64,000 nucleotides of DNA from Tolypothrix sp. PCC 7712 (GCF_025860405.1 NZ_CP063786.1:124001-188000), one strand, 5' to 3'. Shown: positions 1-8,331, counted from the stretch's first letter. The notes: generated from the sequence alone by a model not told the origin. Numbers and translations are program-made.

Positions 1-117
1 TCTGTAGGGTTTTATGAAAAACAAAATATGTTTAACTGCGGGACTGAAGAAGAATACGATAATTTGGTTTACTTTGAGTATGGGGCATTGAGACAGAGAG
101 CAGGTGAAAATTTATGA
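1..117 (+). CDS. C-terminal end of an unknown protein (5' truncated by window)
   Basis: An open frame enters from the left edge and ends at TGA 115-117, giving 38 residues that finish in RQRAGENL. The stop overlaps the ATG of the next gene in an ATGA arrangement (114-117), the usual sign of translational coupling, so the two genes probably form an operon. The visible part is acidic and has no recognisable motif. Function cannot be stated. Confidence 0.55.
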   Translation, partial: SVGFYEKQNMFNCGTEEEYDNLVYFEYGALRQRAGENL

Positions 118-653
118 ATCATCAACAGCAAAATAATAATTCTCAGGTGAACGAGCCAGTAACAACCCAAGAAGCTATAGATTTACTTTTTGGTGAAGGA
201 TGGCTCGATGAGGCTGTTCGTATCGAAGATGAAGCCAATTGCACTATTGGTGCTGGTTTAGATTGGGGTAATGCACTACCACCTTTAATGCTCAACCTTC
301 CTTTATTTGGTCGCCTATCAACGCTGCGTGTATCACTTAACCGTGAAATCAGACTAATAATTGAAACATGGGATTTAGGTGTAGGTACAAAAGCGGCAAC
401 AGAGACTGCAAGGAGACGCATTAAAGAGCGGTTACTATCTCCTGCGCCTGAGCTATTACCTCACTTAGAAGCCACCCTACTGCAAGATGATTTATACGGT
501 GAAGAGTTTATATCTAACCGTGAAGCTCTCAAATCACTACTTGCAGTACTGCTTACTGATTCTGATAGAGCAGAAATTGCAGAGACAGCTGCTAATTCAG
601 TACGCGCACAAGTTATGTCGCAGGTAAATTTTTCCGAAAAACTTTCTGCTTAA
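114..653 (+). CDS. hypothetical protein, 179 aa
   Basis: This soluble protein of 179 residues has a Gln/Asn-rich N-terminus, a hydrophobic central stretch (about residues 52-75, containing LPPLMLNLPLFGRL) and a helical C-terminal half with repeated Glu/Leu/Ala. It starts on an ATG that overlaps the stop of the upstream gene by 4 nt. I recognise no family. The product could be a small regulatory or structural plasmid protein, but nothing in the sequence decides this. The open frame and coupling to the upstream gene support it being real. Confidence 0.6.
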   Translation: MNHQQQNNNSQVNEPVTTQEAIDLLFGEGWLDEAVRIEDEANCTIGAGLDWGNALPPLMLNLPLFGRLSTLRVSLNREIRLIIETWDLGVGTKAATETARRRIKERLLSPAPELLPHLEATLLQDDLYGEEFISNREALKSLLAVLLTDSDRAEIAETAANSVRAQVMSQVNFSEKLSA

Positions 654-975
654 ATACTTAATATAAAAACAACAATATTGCATCAAATTCATCAAAGGAG
701 CAACTGCAAGAGTAGTAGATCATCTGCGTCAATCATTAGCTTGCTCCGCTAGAAATCCGCACCGATATCAAAGACTTATATTTTATTTTTTGGCGTAACC
801 TGCATTGTTCAATTACAATAATCAGTGCATATATATCCTTTTTTAAAAGTTAAGAGTCCCTTAACTACGCAAATAAATTTATAAACAAAACTGAATATAA
901 AAAAATTAAGTATATTATGATAAACATTAACGATATAATCAAAATTATTTTTGTGTCACCCAAAAGGACTGATTA
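654..975. other. AT-rich intergenic region
   Basis: No gene is seen here. The 322-base gap is strongly AT-rich, with a small 7-bp inverted repeat AGTTAAG / CTTAACT at 848-866. It probably holds the promoter of the HNH gene at 976, whose AAAGGA ribosome site lies just upstream (962-967). Confidence 0.4.
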
Positions 976-1275
976 ATGACTAGCAAAACCCGCAGTCGCT
1001 ATTCTTCAAACTGGGATACTATCGCACTTGAGGTCAAATCAAAATCCGACTGGAAATGCACGCGCTGTGGTATACAATGCTTACGCCCAACTGATAAAAG
1101 AGATGGGTTAAATCGTAGAGAACGCAGTATTAAAACTTTAGTGGTTCACCACTGGAATTATCTGCCCGAAGATAATCGAGTCGAGAATCTCGCGGCTTTA
1201 TGCACAGCTTGTCATCTGCTGTTCCATACGCGACGACGGGGAAACATATCACCAGGACAACTATCTTTGTGGTAG
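976..1275 (+). CDS. small HNH endonuclease-like protein
   Basis: This 99-residue protein has the layout of a minimal HNH nuclease: a first Cys pair CTRC (residues 28-31), the catalytic strand VVHHWN around residues 57-62, then NRVENLAALCTACH, which supplies the Asn and the second Cys pair with the final His. HNH domains cut or nick DNA using one metal ion. The start ATG has AAAGGA a few bases upstream. The last five residues are QLSLW, close to the bacterial beta-clamp-binding pentapeptide QLSLF; the same type of ending occurs on other proteins of this element. It stands alone between AT-rich gaps. The HNH call is firm; its target (host defence, homing or DNA processing) is unknown. Confidence 0.85.
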   Translation: MTSKTRSRYSSNWDTIALEVKSKSDWKCTRCGIQCLRPTDKRDGLNRRERSIKTLVVHHWNYLPEDNRVENLAALCTACHLLFHTRRRGNISPGQLSLW

Positions 1276-1378
1276 AAAAGCCAGTGGTTAAAGACAAATC
1301 AGTAGTAGATAGTTATGAGAAAGGTAAAAAATAAATATTATCTTTCTAAGTCAATATCACAACATTTGCTAACGCAAT

Positions 1379-1401
1379 AACTTCATTGAAAAATTGAAGT
1401 T
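1379..1401. other. intergenic stem-loop
   Basis: AACTTCA (1379-1385) pairs with TGAAGTT (1395-1401). It lies 9 nt before the ATG of the small gene at 1410 and has no strong T-tract. Confidence 0.45.
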
Positions 1402-1409
1402 GTATAGAC

Positions 1410-1577
1410 ATGAAAACTACTACTAATTCTAATCTAAAAGCTAACAAAAAATTAGTAACCTCTGCCCAGCAAATTCAACAAATAAGCACCTTAATAAGCG
1501 AGGCGGATTACTACGACTATGAAGCAGAATTAGCACAAGAAAAGTCAGATTACTATCACTTGCGGTACGGGTACTAG
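1410..1577 (+). CDS. small hypothetical protein, 55 aa
   Basis: An ATG-to-TAG frame of 56 codons encodes a hydrophilic peptide beginning MKTTTNSNLKAN and ending in a Tyr-rich, acidic segment (SDYYHLRYGY). It lies between two stem-loops (1379-1401 and 1620-1649), as many genes of this element do, and this placement is the main argument that it is a real gene. I recognise no family, and the length leaves room for it to be a chance frame. Confidence 0.4.
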   Translation: MKTTTNSNLKANKKLVTSAQQIQQISTLISEADYYDYEAELAQEKSDYYHLRYGY

Positions 1578-1619
1578 ATTCAATCTCCCTTCAAGCATCA
1601 ACTCTTCCTAGTCAACAAG

Positions 1620-1649
1620 CAGTAGCAGGTAAATAGGTAACTGCTACTG
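1620..1649 (+). terminator. intergenic stem-loop, possible terminator
   Basis: CAGTAGCAG (1620-1628) pairs perfectly with CTGCTACTG (1641-1649), followed by GCTTTTC. It lies between the 55-residue gene and the Gp157-like gene at 1674. Confidence 0.5.
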
Positions 1650-1673
1650 GCTTTTCATATCAAAAAGTAAATC

Positions 1674-2276
1674 ATGACTCAAGCAATTGAACGCGAAATC
1701 AATCAACTCACGCTCAAAGAGTTAAGTTTAGATGCTGCTAAACTCTGGTCACAGATAGAAGAAGCAAGCGAGTTAGGCGAAGAAGGTAAAGTAGAACAAC
1801 TCGTACAAGAACTGATGGGTGTTCAAGATGGTATCGAAACTAAAATCGATGCGATCGCTTGGGTAGTTGACCAGCTAAATCTTGACCTTGAAACCTGGGA
1901 AGAAAGAAAAGTGCGAGTAGCCGAACTCCACGACCGGGTAATCTCACGTCGTAAAACTCAACTTGAACAAATCAAGCGTACCCTGATCCATCTACACGAG
2001 ATTGGATTAATCAGTGACAAAAATATTGGTAAAGAAAGGGTAATTGAAATCAGGGATAACCCACCCAAAGTCGCTAACTTACTAGTAGAGGTAGACGATC
2101 AAGAATTTCCTGATGAATTTAGAGTTATTAAGTACCAAGCTAATAATAAGGCAATTCTTGAAGCCTATAAATCTGGTAAAGATATTAGCGATGTTGCTGA
2201 GATAACTATTGGGAAACAGGTAAGGTTTAAGGTGCAATCAGCTACTAAGGGGCGCAACAAGAAAAACCACAACTAA
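1674..2276 (+). CDS. siphovirus Gp157-like protein
   Basis: The 200-residue product matches the layout of the phage Gp157 family: an N-terminal helical coiled-coil half (LWSQIEEASELGEEGKVEQL), a conserved KIDAIAWVVDQL segment near residue 60, a basic helix with RRKTQLEQIKRTL around 101-113, then the NPPKVANL motif and short C-terminal strands. Gp157 proteins sit in phage early regions; a role in phage resistance has been reported for a streptococcal member, but the biochemical function is unknown. Here it is a plasmid gene with an ATG start after a stem-loop. The long charged helices suggest an oligomeric or DNA-associated protein. The family call is good, the role open. Confidence 0.75.
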   Translation: MTQAIEREINQLTLKELSLDAAKLWSQIEEASELGEEGKVEQLVQELMGVQDGIETKIDAIAWVVDQLNLDLETWEERKVRVAELHDRVISRRKTQLEQIKRTLIHLHEIGLISDKNIGKERVIEIRDNPPKVANLLVEVDDQEFPDEFRVIKYQANNKAILEAYKSGKDISDVAEITIGKQVRFKVQSATKGRNKKNHN

Positions 2277-2706
2277 TGGCATACGCCTCAACCATATAAA
2301 TCAAACACAGGTATATCCCATCATTTTACAAATATATCATCAAATGGTTAAGAGTCAAATCTTAATCATTTTTATTTTTTCTAACAACTATACCTCAATT
2401 TTAAGCTTATTAAAAAAATCATCAAAACTTTGCTTAAATTTAAAATCAGTGAATATACAATCGGTAAAATAGTAAATATCAATTTTAGCAGCAGTAATTA
2501 TGTGCCGAACTAGGTACAAACATCGTTACGATAGGTTGGTATATTTAACCTTCTGTAATGTGGTTCAGTAGGTAATTGCAATTGATTATGTATTTTCTAA
2601 TTTCCAACTATCAAGATGATAATTCAAACTAGCCTTAAGTTTAATCTTCAGGTATGCAATCACCACAAATAAAAATTAAATATTAGCTATCGGGAGCCAC
2701 CTTCAA
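2277..2706. other. AT-rich intergenic region of 430 bases
   Basis: No gene or RNA gene could be supported. The region is A+T-rich with many short A and T runs, and contains no tandem repeat or iteron that I could see. A GGGAG ribosome site lies close to its right end before the ATG at 2707. It could hold the promoter of that gene. Confidence 0.35.
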
Positions 2707-3156
2707 ATGTCATATCATCAAAATCGAAGTATAGTTATCCGTAACGCTATTATCAACAGTTTGTTTATTATTTGGTGTTTAGTTTGGCGTACTGGTTTGG
2801 GGCTAACCTTTTTCATCATCTATGCTTCCCTGGGCTACATATATAACTGGCCATTCTACCTTCCCATTTCGATTATTTTAGGATTTGTCCCTTGGGGCTG
2901 GAAGGTGCAAGAAGAAAGAAGGATTAGAGAAGAAGAACAAAAAATTAGGAATTTGAAAAATAAAATTGAGGATGGTGTTATCTATGCCAGAGCCGAATCA
3001 AATGTCGAGATAAATTACAGGGGAGTTATCTTCCTAAAATCAGTATTTGGTCTATTTGTTAGCGGATTTTTGGGAATAATACTTGGCTGGAAAGCTATTT
3101 TGGAAATGATACTACAGTTAGTTGATAATATTAGAACAGTTGTTAAATATATGTAG
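2707..3156 (+). CDS. small membrane protein, 149 aa
   Basis: Two adjoining hydrophobic segments (about residues 12-34 and 36-58) are followed by a charged helix rich in Glu, Arg and Lys (about 64-88), an Ile/Val-rich region and a third hydrophobic segment near residues 108-135. This suggests an inner-membrane protein with a cytoplasmic charged middle. A GGGAGCC ribosome site precedes the ATG. The gene stands alone, well separated from its neighbours. I recognise no family. Confidence 0.55.
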   Translation: MSYHQNRSIVIRNAIINSLFIIWCLVWRTGLGLTFFIIYASLGYIYNWPFYLPISIILGFVPWGWKVQEERRIREEEQKIRNLKNKIEDGVIYARAESNVEINYRGVIFLKSVFGLFVSGFLGIILGWKAILEMILQLVDNIRTVVKYM

Positions 3157-3339
3157 AGTGACATCTTTATCTAAGTAAACTAAGCGTAAGATATTTCATT
3201 ACTATTACACCATTAATTTTTTATCGTATCTTTACTTCAGAGTAAATTTACACAAGCTCACGCTTTGATATAAATAGAAAGCTGGTATACCGCTTCATTA
3301 AATAGCCAGTTACTAATTATATCAACAGGAGTTCAAACA

Positions 3340-3708
3340 ATGGAATTAGCACAGTATATGCTAACAGGGCTTCTCTACATTCTTATTTACGGATTTTCTA
3401 CTCTCTTCATTTTCCAATTCTTGCTAGAGATATCTATCGCTTTTGAAAAGCACTGCAACTGCACTACACCTATAAAACATACTGTAACTCAACCCGAAAA
3501 CTTAACTGATAAATCCAAACTTCGGATATCTAAAAAAAATCAAGTATCTACAAACAAACATATCACTGTTCAACAGTTAAGAAAAAGATGCTCACGAGCT
3601 GGAATAAAATGGAGTTACGCTATTCAAGTTCCTAAAACAGGCAAAAAACGACATCTCAATAGAGAAGAAATGTTAATAGCCCTAAGCCAGATTAAACAGT
3701 CAGCATAA
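3340..3708 (+). CDS. hypothetical protein with N-terminal membrane anchor
   Basis: Residues 1-35 form one hydrophobic anchor. A short Cys-containing stretch (HCNCTTP) and a hydrophilic linker follow, and the last 45 residues are basic and helical, starting with QQLRKRCSRAGIKW and ending in EEMLIALSQI. The tail resembles small SAP- or Rho-N-like helical DNA-binding folds, but the match is too weak to name. A clear AGGAG site lies 9 nt before the ATG. It may be a membrane-tethered nucleic-acid-binding protein (inference). Confidence 0.5.
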   Translation: MELAQYMLTGLLYILIYGFSTLFIFQFLLEISIAFEKHCNCTTPIKHTVTQPENLTDKSKLRISKKNQVSTNKHITVQQLRKRCSRAGIKWSYAIQVPKTGKKRHLNREEMLIALSQIKQSA

Positions 3709-3714
3709 TAAAAT

Positions 3715-3750
3715 ATAAACTGATAGTAATTAATTCTATTATCAGTTTAT
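3715..3750. other. intergenic stem-loop just before a start codon
   Basis: ATAAACTGATA (3715-3725) pairs perfectly with TATCAGTTTAT (3740-3750). The hairpin ends 5 nt before the ATG at 3756, where a ribosome site would normally be. Confidence 0.5.
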
Positions 3751-3755
3751 ATAAA

Positions 3756-3977
3756 ATGGACAATTACTGTATTTGTTGGCGAAGAAAAAATTCTAGTAAA
3801 GACGCAACACCCCTAATTTTCAATCATCCAAATTCTAGACAAGAAGCAATGATGAAAGGTGATTATGGAGAGATGGAATTATGGGATAACCTAACTGCTG
3901 CTCAAGCAGAAGTAAAAAAATTTAATCACAGATATCCCAATCTTTTCTTTTGGGTAAAAGAACCAAATGTCAAATAA
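3756..3977 (+). CDS. small hypothetical protein, 73 aa
   Basis: This 73-residue protein is rich in Trp, Asn and charged residues (CICWRRKNSS at the start, LFFWVKEPN at the end). Its 3' end overlaps the ATG of the Tk.4/SLOG fusion gene by 11 nt, so the two are probably translated together. It may be a partner of that protein. No family is recognised. Confidence 0.5.
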   Translation: MDNYCICWRRKNSSKDATPLIFNHPNSRQEAMMKGDYGEMELWDNLTAAQAEVKKFNHRYPNLFFWVKEPNVK

Positions 3978-4947
3978 TCATCCCTACAAAATGATTCCTG
4001 ATAGAGTTATTAAACTAGCAGAAAACCAGATTTTTGTATTTGGCAGCAACACACAAGGAAGACATGGTGCTGGAAGTGCTTTATTTGCGCGACAGTACTG
4101 CAATGCAGAATACGGTAATCCCCAAGGACGGCAAGGACAATCCTGGGCGATCGTGACCAAAGACCTAAATAAGGGTATCCGGTCAATTCCCCTTCCCCAA
4201 ATAAAATCCCAAATTGAGAAACTAGTCGAATATGCAAAGACTCATCCTGAACTAGAATTCCTAACAACTAGGATTGGATGCAATCTTGCAGGATACACTG
4301 ACCTAGAGATAGCTTCCCTGATTAGCAATTTCAATCTTCCTCCTAATATCTGGTTGCCCCAAGAGTTTGTTGATTTCCTCATAGAAGATAAACCAACCCT
4401 AAAAGTAGCATTTACAGGAAACAGTCACAAAAAATTTGATGAGGAAGGATGGAAGCAGGTGCGTAACCGACTTGAAGCTATGATTGTTCGTGCTTGCGAT
4501 CGCGCCCTTGAGTGGGGTTACAAACGCATCCAGTTCTATTCAGGCATGGCATTGGGAGTTGATACCGCAGCAGTAGAGATAATCTTAGGACTCAAGGAGA
4601 AATACTCCATTGAGATAAACCTCACTGCTGCCGTACACTGCATCAACCAAGATGCCAAATGGAATAATCTCGATAAGCAGAAGTATCATTGGCTCTTATC
4701 CCAATGCGACGCTATCAAATTTATTTCCAACTTACCTTATCAAGAAACTGGAGGAATCAAATGTTTAAATGCTCGTAATCGATGGATAGTTAATCAAATA
4801 AAAAATGCCCACGATATGATGATTGCTATCTGGGATGGGCAACCTGGAGGAACAGCTAATTGTATCGCTGATGCAGCAAAATTAAACCGGAGAGTCATAA
4901 TTTATAACTGGGTTACAAACACTTATCAAAAGTTGGGAAATTGGTAA
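3967..4947 (+). CDS. fusion of a phage Tk.4-like macro-type domain with a SLOG (YoqJ/YpsA-like) domain
   Basis: Residues 15-130 carry the pattern of the phage Tk.4 / A1S_2505-type protein: FVFGSNTQGRHGAGSALFAR, the GRQGQSWAIVTKDLN loop, and TRIGCNLAGYTDLEIA. Tk.4-type proteins are relatives of macro domains, which bind ADP-ribose. Residues 140-320 match the DUF1273/YoqJ branch of the SLOG superfamily: LKVAFTGNSHKKF, then FYSGMALGVDTAAVEI, and DMMIAIWDGQPGGTANCI. SLOG domains bind nucleotide or NAD-derived ligands. Joining two ligand-binding folds with related ligands suggests handling or sequestration of an ADP-ribose-type signal. The start overlaps the small upstream gene. The domain calls are good; the function is inferred. 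Confidence 0.75.
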   Translation: MSNNHPYKMIPDRVIKLAENQIFVFGSNTQGRHGAGSALFARQYCNAEYGNPQGRQGQSWAIVTKDLNKGIRSIPLPQIKSQIEKLVEYAKTHPELEFLTTRIGCNLAGYTDLEIASLISNFNLPPNIWLPQEFVDFLIEDKPTLKVAFTGNSHKKFDEEGWKQVRNRLEAMIVRACDRALEWGYKRIQFYSGMALGVDTAAVEIILGLKEKYSIEINLTAAVHCINQDAKWNNLDKQKYHWLLSQCDAIKFISNLPYQETGGIKCLNARNRWIVNQIKNAHDMMIAIWDGQPGGTANCIADAAKLNRRVIIYNWVTNTYQKLGNW

Positions 4948-4950
4948 ATT

Positions 4951-4977
4951 AATCAGCAGTCTTATTGATTGCTGATT
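4951..4977 (+). terminator. stem-loop after the Tk.4/SLOG gene
   Basis: AATCAGCA (4951-4958) pairs perfectly with TGCTGATT (4970-4977), starting 3 nt after the stop codon. It has only a weak T-tract. Confidence 0.45.
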
Positions 4978-5159
4978 CATGCTTACTAAGCATATCTTTA
5001 GTAATAGATAACATTGAAGTAGTGGATATCCAAGAAAAGATTGGGAAAATCAGGAATAATTACTCACCGTTCGCGTAATTGAGTCAGGAAATAAAAAATT
5101 AAGTCAAATGGCTAAAAGCTTTGTCATACATGAATAAAACACATTAACCATTGGGATAT

Positions 5160-7427
5160 CTAGCCTTTGGAGACAATGACCGATAGAGTTCGACGACTTA
5201 GTTGAATAGCGTAGCCTAAACGTCTCAAGTCATTTCCCACTAGCACGACATCAGCAGTTTCCAACGCCACATCAATTTTGCCCACAGCAAAACTGACATC
5301 TGCGGCGGCTAGAGCAGGGGTATCATTGATACCATCGCCTACCATACCTACAACACTAGAACGACGCAGCTGATGAATAGCTTGCAATTTATCTTCCGGT
5401 AGTAATTCAGCCTGGTACTCCTCAATACCAACCTGCTGGGCGACCTGTCGTGCTACGGTTGAGCGATCGCCCGTCAGCATCACCAGTCGTTTGAGTCCAA
5501 TGCGTTTGAGCAGACGCACAGCTTCTGCGGATTCCAGGCGTAATCCATCCGCCAAGGCGATCGCTCCTACTAATCCTTGTTGTGTTCCAATTAACACTGG
5601 AGTCTGTCTTTGAGATTCAATTTCAGCCAACAGAGATTTAGCAGCCACCGAAAGTTCAATGTTGTGTTCCTCAAACAATCGGCGATTGCCCACAAAGTAG
5701 ATAGCTTGTCCAAACTTTGCCCAAATTCCCTTACCAGGAACAGCAGTAAAGTCTTCTGGAGTCTCCAAATCCAATCCTTGAGCCGTTGCCTGGGCTACAA
5801 TGGCTTTTGCCAATGGATGTTCTGACTGTTTCTCTAAGGAGGCAGCAATTAGCAATACCATGTTGGCACTCATCGAACCCAAATGATGTACCTTCTGCAC
5901 CACTGGCAGTCCTTGAGTAATCGTGCCAGTCTTATCAAAGGCTAAAGCTGTGAGCCGTCCAGCAGTCTCCAGCGCATTTCCACCTTTGAACAGCACTCCT
6001 TTATGGGTGGCGGCTCCAATCGCACTAATCAGTGAAACAGGTGTAGCAATGACCAAAGCACAAGGACAGGCAATTACCAGCAATACCAAAGCTTTGTAGA
6101 ACCAGAGACCGAACGGCTGGGCAAAAAACAGAGGCGGAACAAGGGCGATACCAGCAGCCAGGAGCAAAACAATAGGAGTGTAAATAGCAGAGAAGCGATC
6201 AACCCATTGCTGAATGGGCGCACGGCTTTCTTGAGCCTCTTCAACCAGATGAACAATCCGAGCAACAGTTGTATGTTTGGCAGTATGCGTGACCTCAACT
6301 TCTAAAAACCCTGTCTGATTCAGGGTTCCCGCAAACACTTGGTCTCCTTTTTCCTTGTTTTCTGGCAGAGATTCCCCGGTAATCGGAGACTGATCGACTG
6401 CACTTATCCCAGACATGACTATGCCATCGAGAGCAATCCTTTGTCCGGGGCGGATGGTCAAAATTTCCCCTACTGATATACTTTCGACTGGAACAGAAAG
6501 CTCTTGCCCATTCCGCCTCACCGTTGCGGTGGCAGGAGTTAGATCCATTAAGTCTCGAATCGCGTTGCGGGTACGACCGAGTGTGTAATTTTGCAGCGTT
6601 GTTCCGAGCGCAAAGAGAAAAATGACGAGTGCGCCTTGAAACCACTGATTCAAAATTGCCGCCCCGATCGCTGCTAAGGTCATGAGCAGGTTCATATCAG
6701 CACGACGCAATTTGAATGCAATCCAGGCTGCCCTGAGAATGGGTGTGATGGCAACAATTAAACTGATAACATAGAATCCCTGAGCAACCAGAGGTAGTGA
6801 CAGTAGCTGTTCTGCAATCAACCCCAGTATTAGCCCAACGCCACTCAAAACAACCGTTTGTCCCCGGCGAGTATAGAGCCAGAATTGCCATCCACCTAGA
6901 TCAGACTTGCCAGATGGCAAATTATCAGCCTGGTTTTCTGTGGAAACATCTATATTATCTAGTTCGACTGTGTAGCCCAAATCAGTAACACACTTAACTA
7001 TGTCGGCTTCACTGGCTTGTTGCGGGTCATAAATTACGTTCAACCGTTCTGAAGCAAAGTTAACCGTTGCCTCAGTTATTCCCGGTAACTGCTGTAAATT
7101 TGTGGCAATAGTTTTAGCACAGCCGCCACAGTCCATGCCGCCTATATACGCTTGTAGAGTTTGAGCCGATAGTGTTTGAACTTGAGTGGTCTGATTGGGA
7201 ATTGGTTCAATGCTGTAACCCAAGGCTGTAACCCTATCTCGAATAGTGGCTTCATTCACCTGCTGCGAGTCGTAAGTTACACTAAGCCGTTGGGTAGCAA
7301 AACTGACTTTAGCTTCAGCAACTCCGGCAAGTTTTTGTAAAGTCGCTTCGATTGTCTTAGCACAACCACCGCAGTCCATTCCACCGATTTGTGCCTGGAA
7401 AATTTTCAGTGCTGAAGCTGAGTTCAT
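5160..7427 (-). CDS. Zn/Cd/Pb-type heavy-metal P-type ATPase, C-terminally truncated
   Basis: This is a P1B-type ATPase that would export divalent soft metals from the cytosol. Two N-terminal heavy-metal domains each carry GMDCGGCAKT (near residues 17 and 95). They are followed by membrane segments, the TGES actuator motif, the CPC metal-site motif in VIACPCALVIATP, the phosphorylation motif DKTGTITQG, HPLA, and GDGINDTPAL. CPC with these N-terminal sites fits the ZntA/CadA/ZiaA group. The frame ends after RRTLSVIVSKG, where relatives continue for about 60-70 residues through the last two membrane helices. No continuation was found in the 200 bases downstream, so the 3' end is lost and the pump is probably inactive. 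The gene diverges from a CmtR-like repressor across three operator-like repeats. It is visibly richer in G+C than the plasmid backbone. Confidence 0.88.
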   Translation of the reverse strand: MNSASALKIFQAQIGGMDCGGCAKTIEATLQKLAGVAEAKVSFATQRLSVTYDSQQVNEATIRDRVTALGYSIEPIPNQTTQVQTLSAQTLQAYIGGMDCGGCAKTIATNLQQLPGITEATVNFASERLNVIYDPQQASEADIVKCVTDLGYTVELDNIDVSTENQADNLPSGKSDLGGWQFWLYTRRGQTVVLSGVGLILGLIAEQLLSLPLVAQGFYVISLIVAITPILRAAWIAFKLRRADMNLLMTLAAIGAAILNQWFQGALVIFLFALGTTLQNYTLGRTRNAIRDLMDLTPATATVRRNGQELSVPVESISVGEILTIRPGQRIALDGIVMSGISAVDQSPITGESLPENKEKGDQVFAGTLNQTGFLEVEVTHTAKHTTVARIVHLVEEAQESRAPIQQWVDRFSAIYTPIVLLLAAGIALVPPLFFAQPFGLWFYKALVLLVIACPCALVIATPVSLISAIGAATHKGVLFKGGNALETAGRLTALAFDKTGTITQGLPVVQKVHHLGSMSANMVLLIAASLEKQSEHPLAKAIVAQATAQGLDLETPEDFTAVPGKGIWAKFGQAIYFVGNRRLFEEHNIELSVAAKSLLAEIESQRQTPVLIGTQQGLVGAIALADGLRLESAEAVRLLKRIGLKRLVMLTGDRSTVARQVAQQVGIEEYQAELLPEDKLQAIHQLRRSSVVGMVGDGINDTPALAAADVSFAVGKIDVALETADVVLVGNDLRRLGYAIQLSRRTLSVIVSKG

Positions 7428-7468
7428 CTTGCCAGCCTTTCAAAAACGTGCTTTTGTTGAGGTCAAAC

Positions 7469-7543
7469 GTATCAGTAATTGCTGATATGTAATATATTAT
7501 CAATTAGTGATATGTTGTCAACGTATCAGCCGTTGGTAATATG
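7469..7543. promoter_or_regulatory. divergent promoter region with three operator-like inverted repeats
   Basis: Three related dyads sit between the ATPase and repressor genes. The first is TATCAG-N6-CTGATA (7470-7487). The second is TATCA-N5-TGATA (7498-7512). The third copy, starting GTATCAGCCGTTGG at 7523, matches the first at most positions of a 21-base block (7469-7489 against 7523-7543). ArsR/SmtB-family repressors bind imperfect AT-rich dyads of this type, so this is most likely the binding region of the adjacent CmtR-like protein, repressing both divergent genes. Confidence 0.7.
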
Positions 7544-7570
7544 TCATGGTGTAAAGCACACAATAAGCAA

Positions 7571-7924
7571 ATGACTACCTGTACTAAAACGGCAGATTTG
7601 AAGGCCAAACTCTTTCGAGGATTTTCTGATCCCTCTCGTCTGTCCATCCTTAACACGCTGCGTAACGGTTCACTAACGGTAAGTGAAATCGTTGACCAAA
7701 CGGGTCTTAGCCAATCAAACGTATCTAATCATCTCAGTTGTCTGCGCTGTTGCGATCTGGTGGTACGCAAGCAGCAAGGACGGTTTATGTACTACGAGCT
7801 TGCCGATATGCGAATTGCGAAGCTTTTAGATTTAGCGGATGAATTGCTAGCAGACGTAGCCAAAGGCGTTCGTCAATGCTCTCACTATGAACTGTCAACA
7901 AAGTTGACGACCAGCGTTCAATGA
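7571..7924 (+). CDS. ArsR/SmtB-family metal-sensing repressor, CmtR-like
   Basis: This winged-helix repressor should release DNA on binding Cd, Pb or Zn. The core FSDPSRLSILNTL, the helix-turn-helix SEIVDQTGLSQSNVSNHL and the wing QQGRFMYYEL are clear. The recognition helix contains SCLRCCDLV. With the ATG at 7571 as start, the cysteines fall at positions 57, 60, 61 and 103, and CmtR of Mycobacterium uses Cys57, Cys61 and Cys102. That numbering is why I prefer 7571 over the in-frame ATG at 7541, which would add 10 residues and overlap the third operator. The stop overlaps the MerC-like gene by 4 nt. A fourth Cys at 60 is an extra. The metal specificity is inferred. Confidence 0.85.
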   Translation: MTTCTKTADLKAKLFRGFSDPSRLSILNTLRNGSLTVSEIVDQTGLSQSNVSNHLSCLRCCDLVVRKQQGRFMYYELADMRIAKLLDLADELLADVAKGVRQCSHYELSTKLTTSVQ

Positions 7925-8331
7925 GCAAGCCAGACTATCAAAAAGACATCCAGAGACGATTAGACCAGGTAGCAATCGCATTCTCTGGGCTTTGTACAAT
8001 CCATTGTTTGCTAACTCCCGTCTTATTCATCTTCTTCCCAGTTCTGAGTGCAACATTCGTCATAGGTGAGGATTTTCATGACCTTCTATTGTGGTTTGTA
8101 TTGCCCGTCAGCTTATTCGCTCTATTGCTAGGCTATTTCCGGCGTAGAGACAAAGTGGCACTCTTGTTAGGGGCGATCGGTTTAAGTCAGCTAATCATTG
8201 CTGCAATTTTTGGAAACGAGTTTTTCAATGAATTGAGTGAGGTAATCGTAACTTCCTTGGGTAGTTTGATTTTAATTGCTGGACATATCCGAAATTATCA
8301 ATTGTGTGCTTGTGATGAGTGCAAAGTATAA
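7921..8331 (+). CDS. MerC-domain inner-membrane protein
   Basis: The 136-residue protein has four hydrophobic segments and the MerC signature near its N-terminus: DQVAIAFSGLCTIHCLLTP, with the Cys-x2-His-Cys group inside the first membrane segment. A second Cys cluster (LCACDEC) lies at the C-terminus. MerC proteins carry mercuric or other thiophilic metal ions across the inner membrane. It is translationally coupled to the repressor (ATGA at 7921-7924), so it is probably induced by the same metal. The extra C-terminal cysteines may bind metal in the cytoplasm. Confidence 0.8.
   Translation: MSKPDYQKDIQRRLDQVAIAFSGLCTIHCLLTPVLFIFFPVLSATFVIGEDFHDLLLWFVLPVSLFALLLGYFRRRDKVALLLGAIGLSQLIIAAIFGNEFFNELSEVIVTSLGSLILIAGHIRNYQLCACDECKV

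Noticed and set aside
2277..2706. Replication origin or iterons
   Set aside because: The gap is AT-rich, but no repeated 15-25-bp direct repeats or initiator gene beside it were found.
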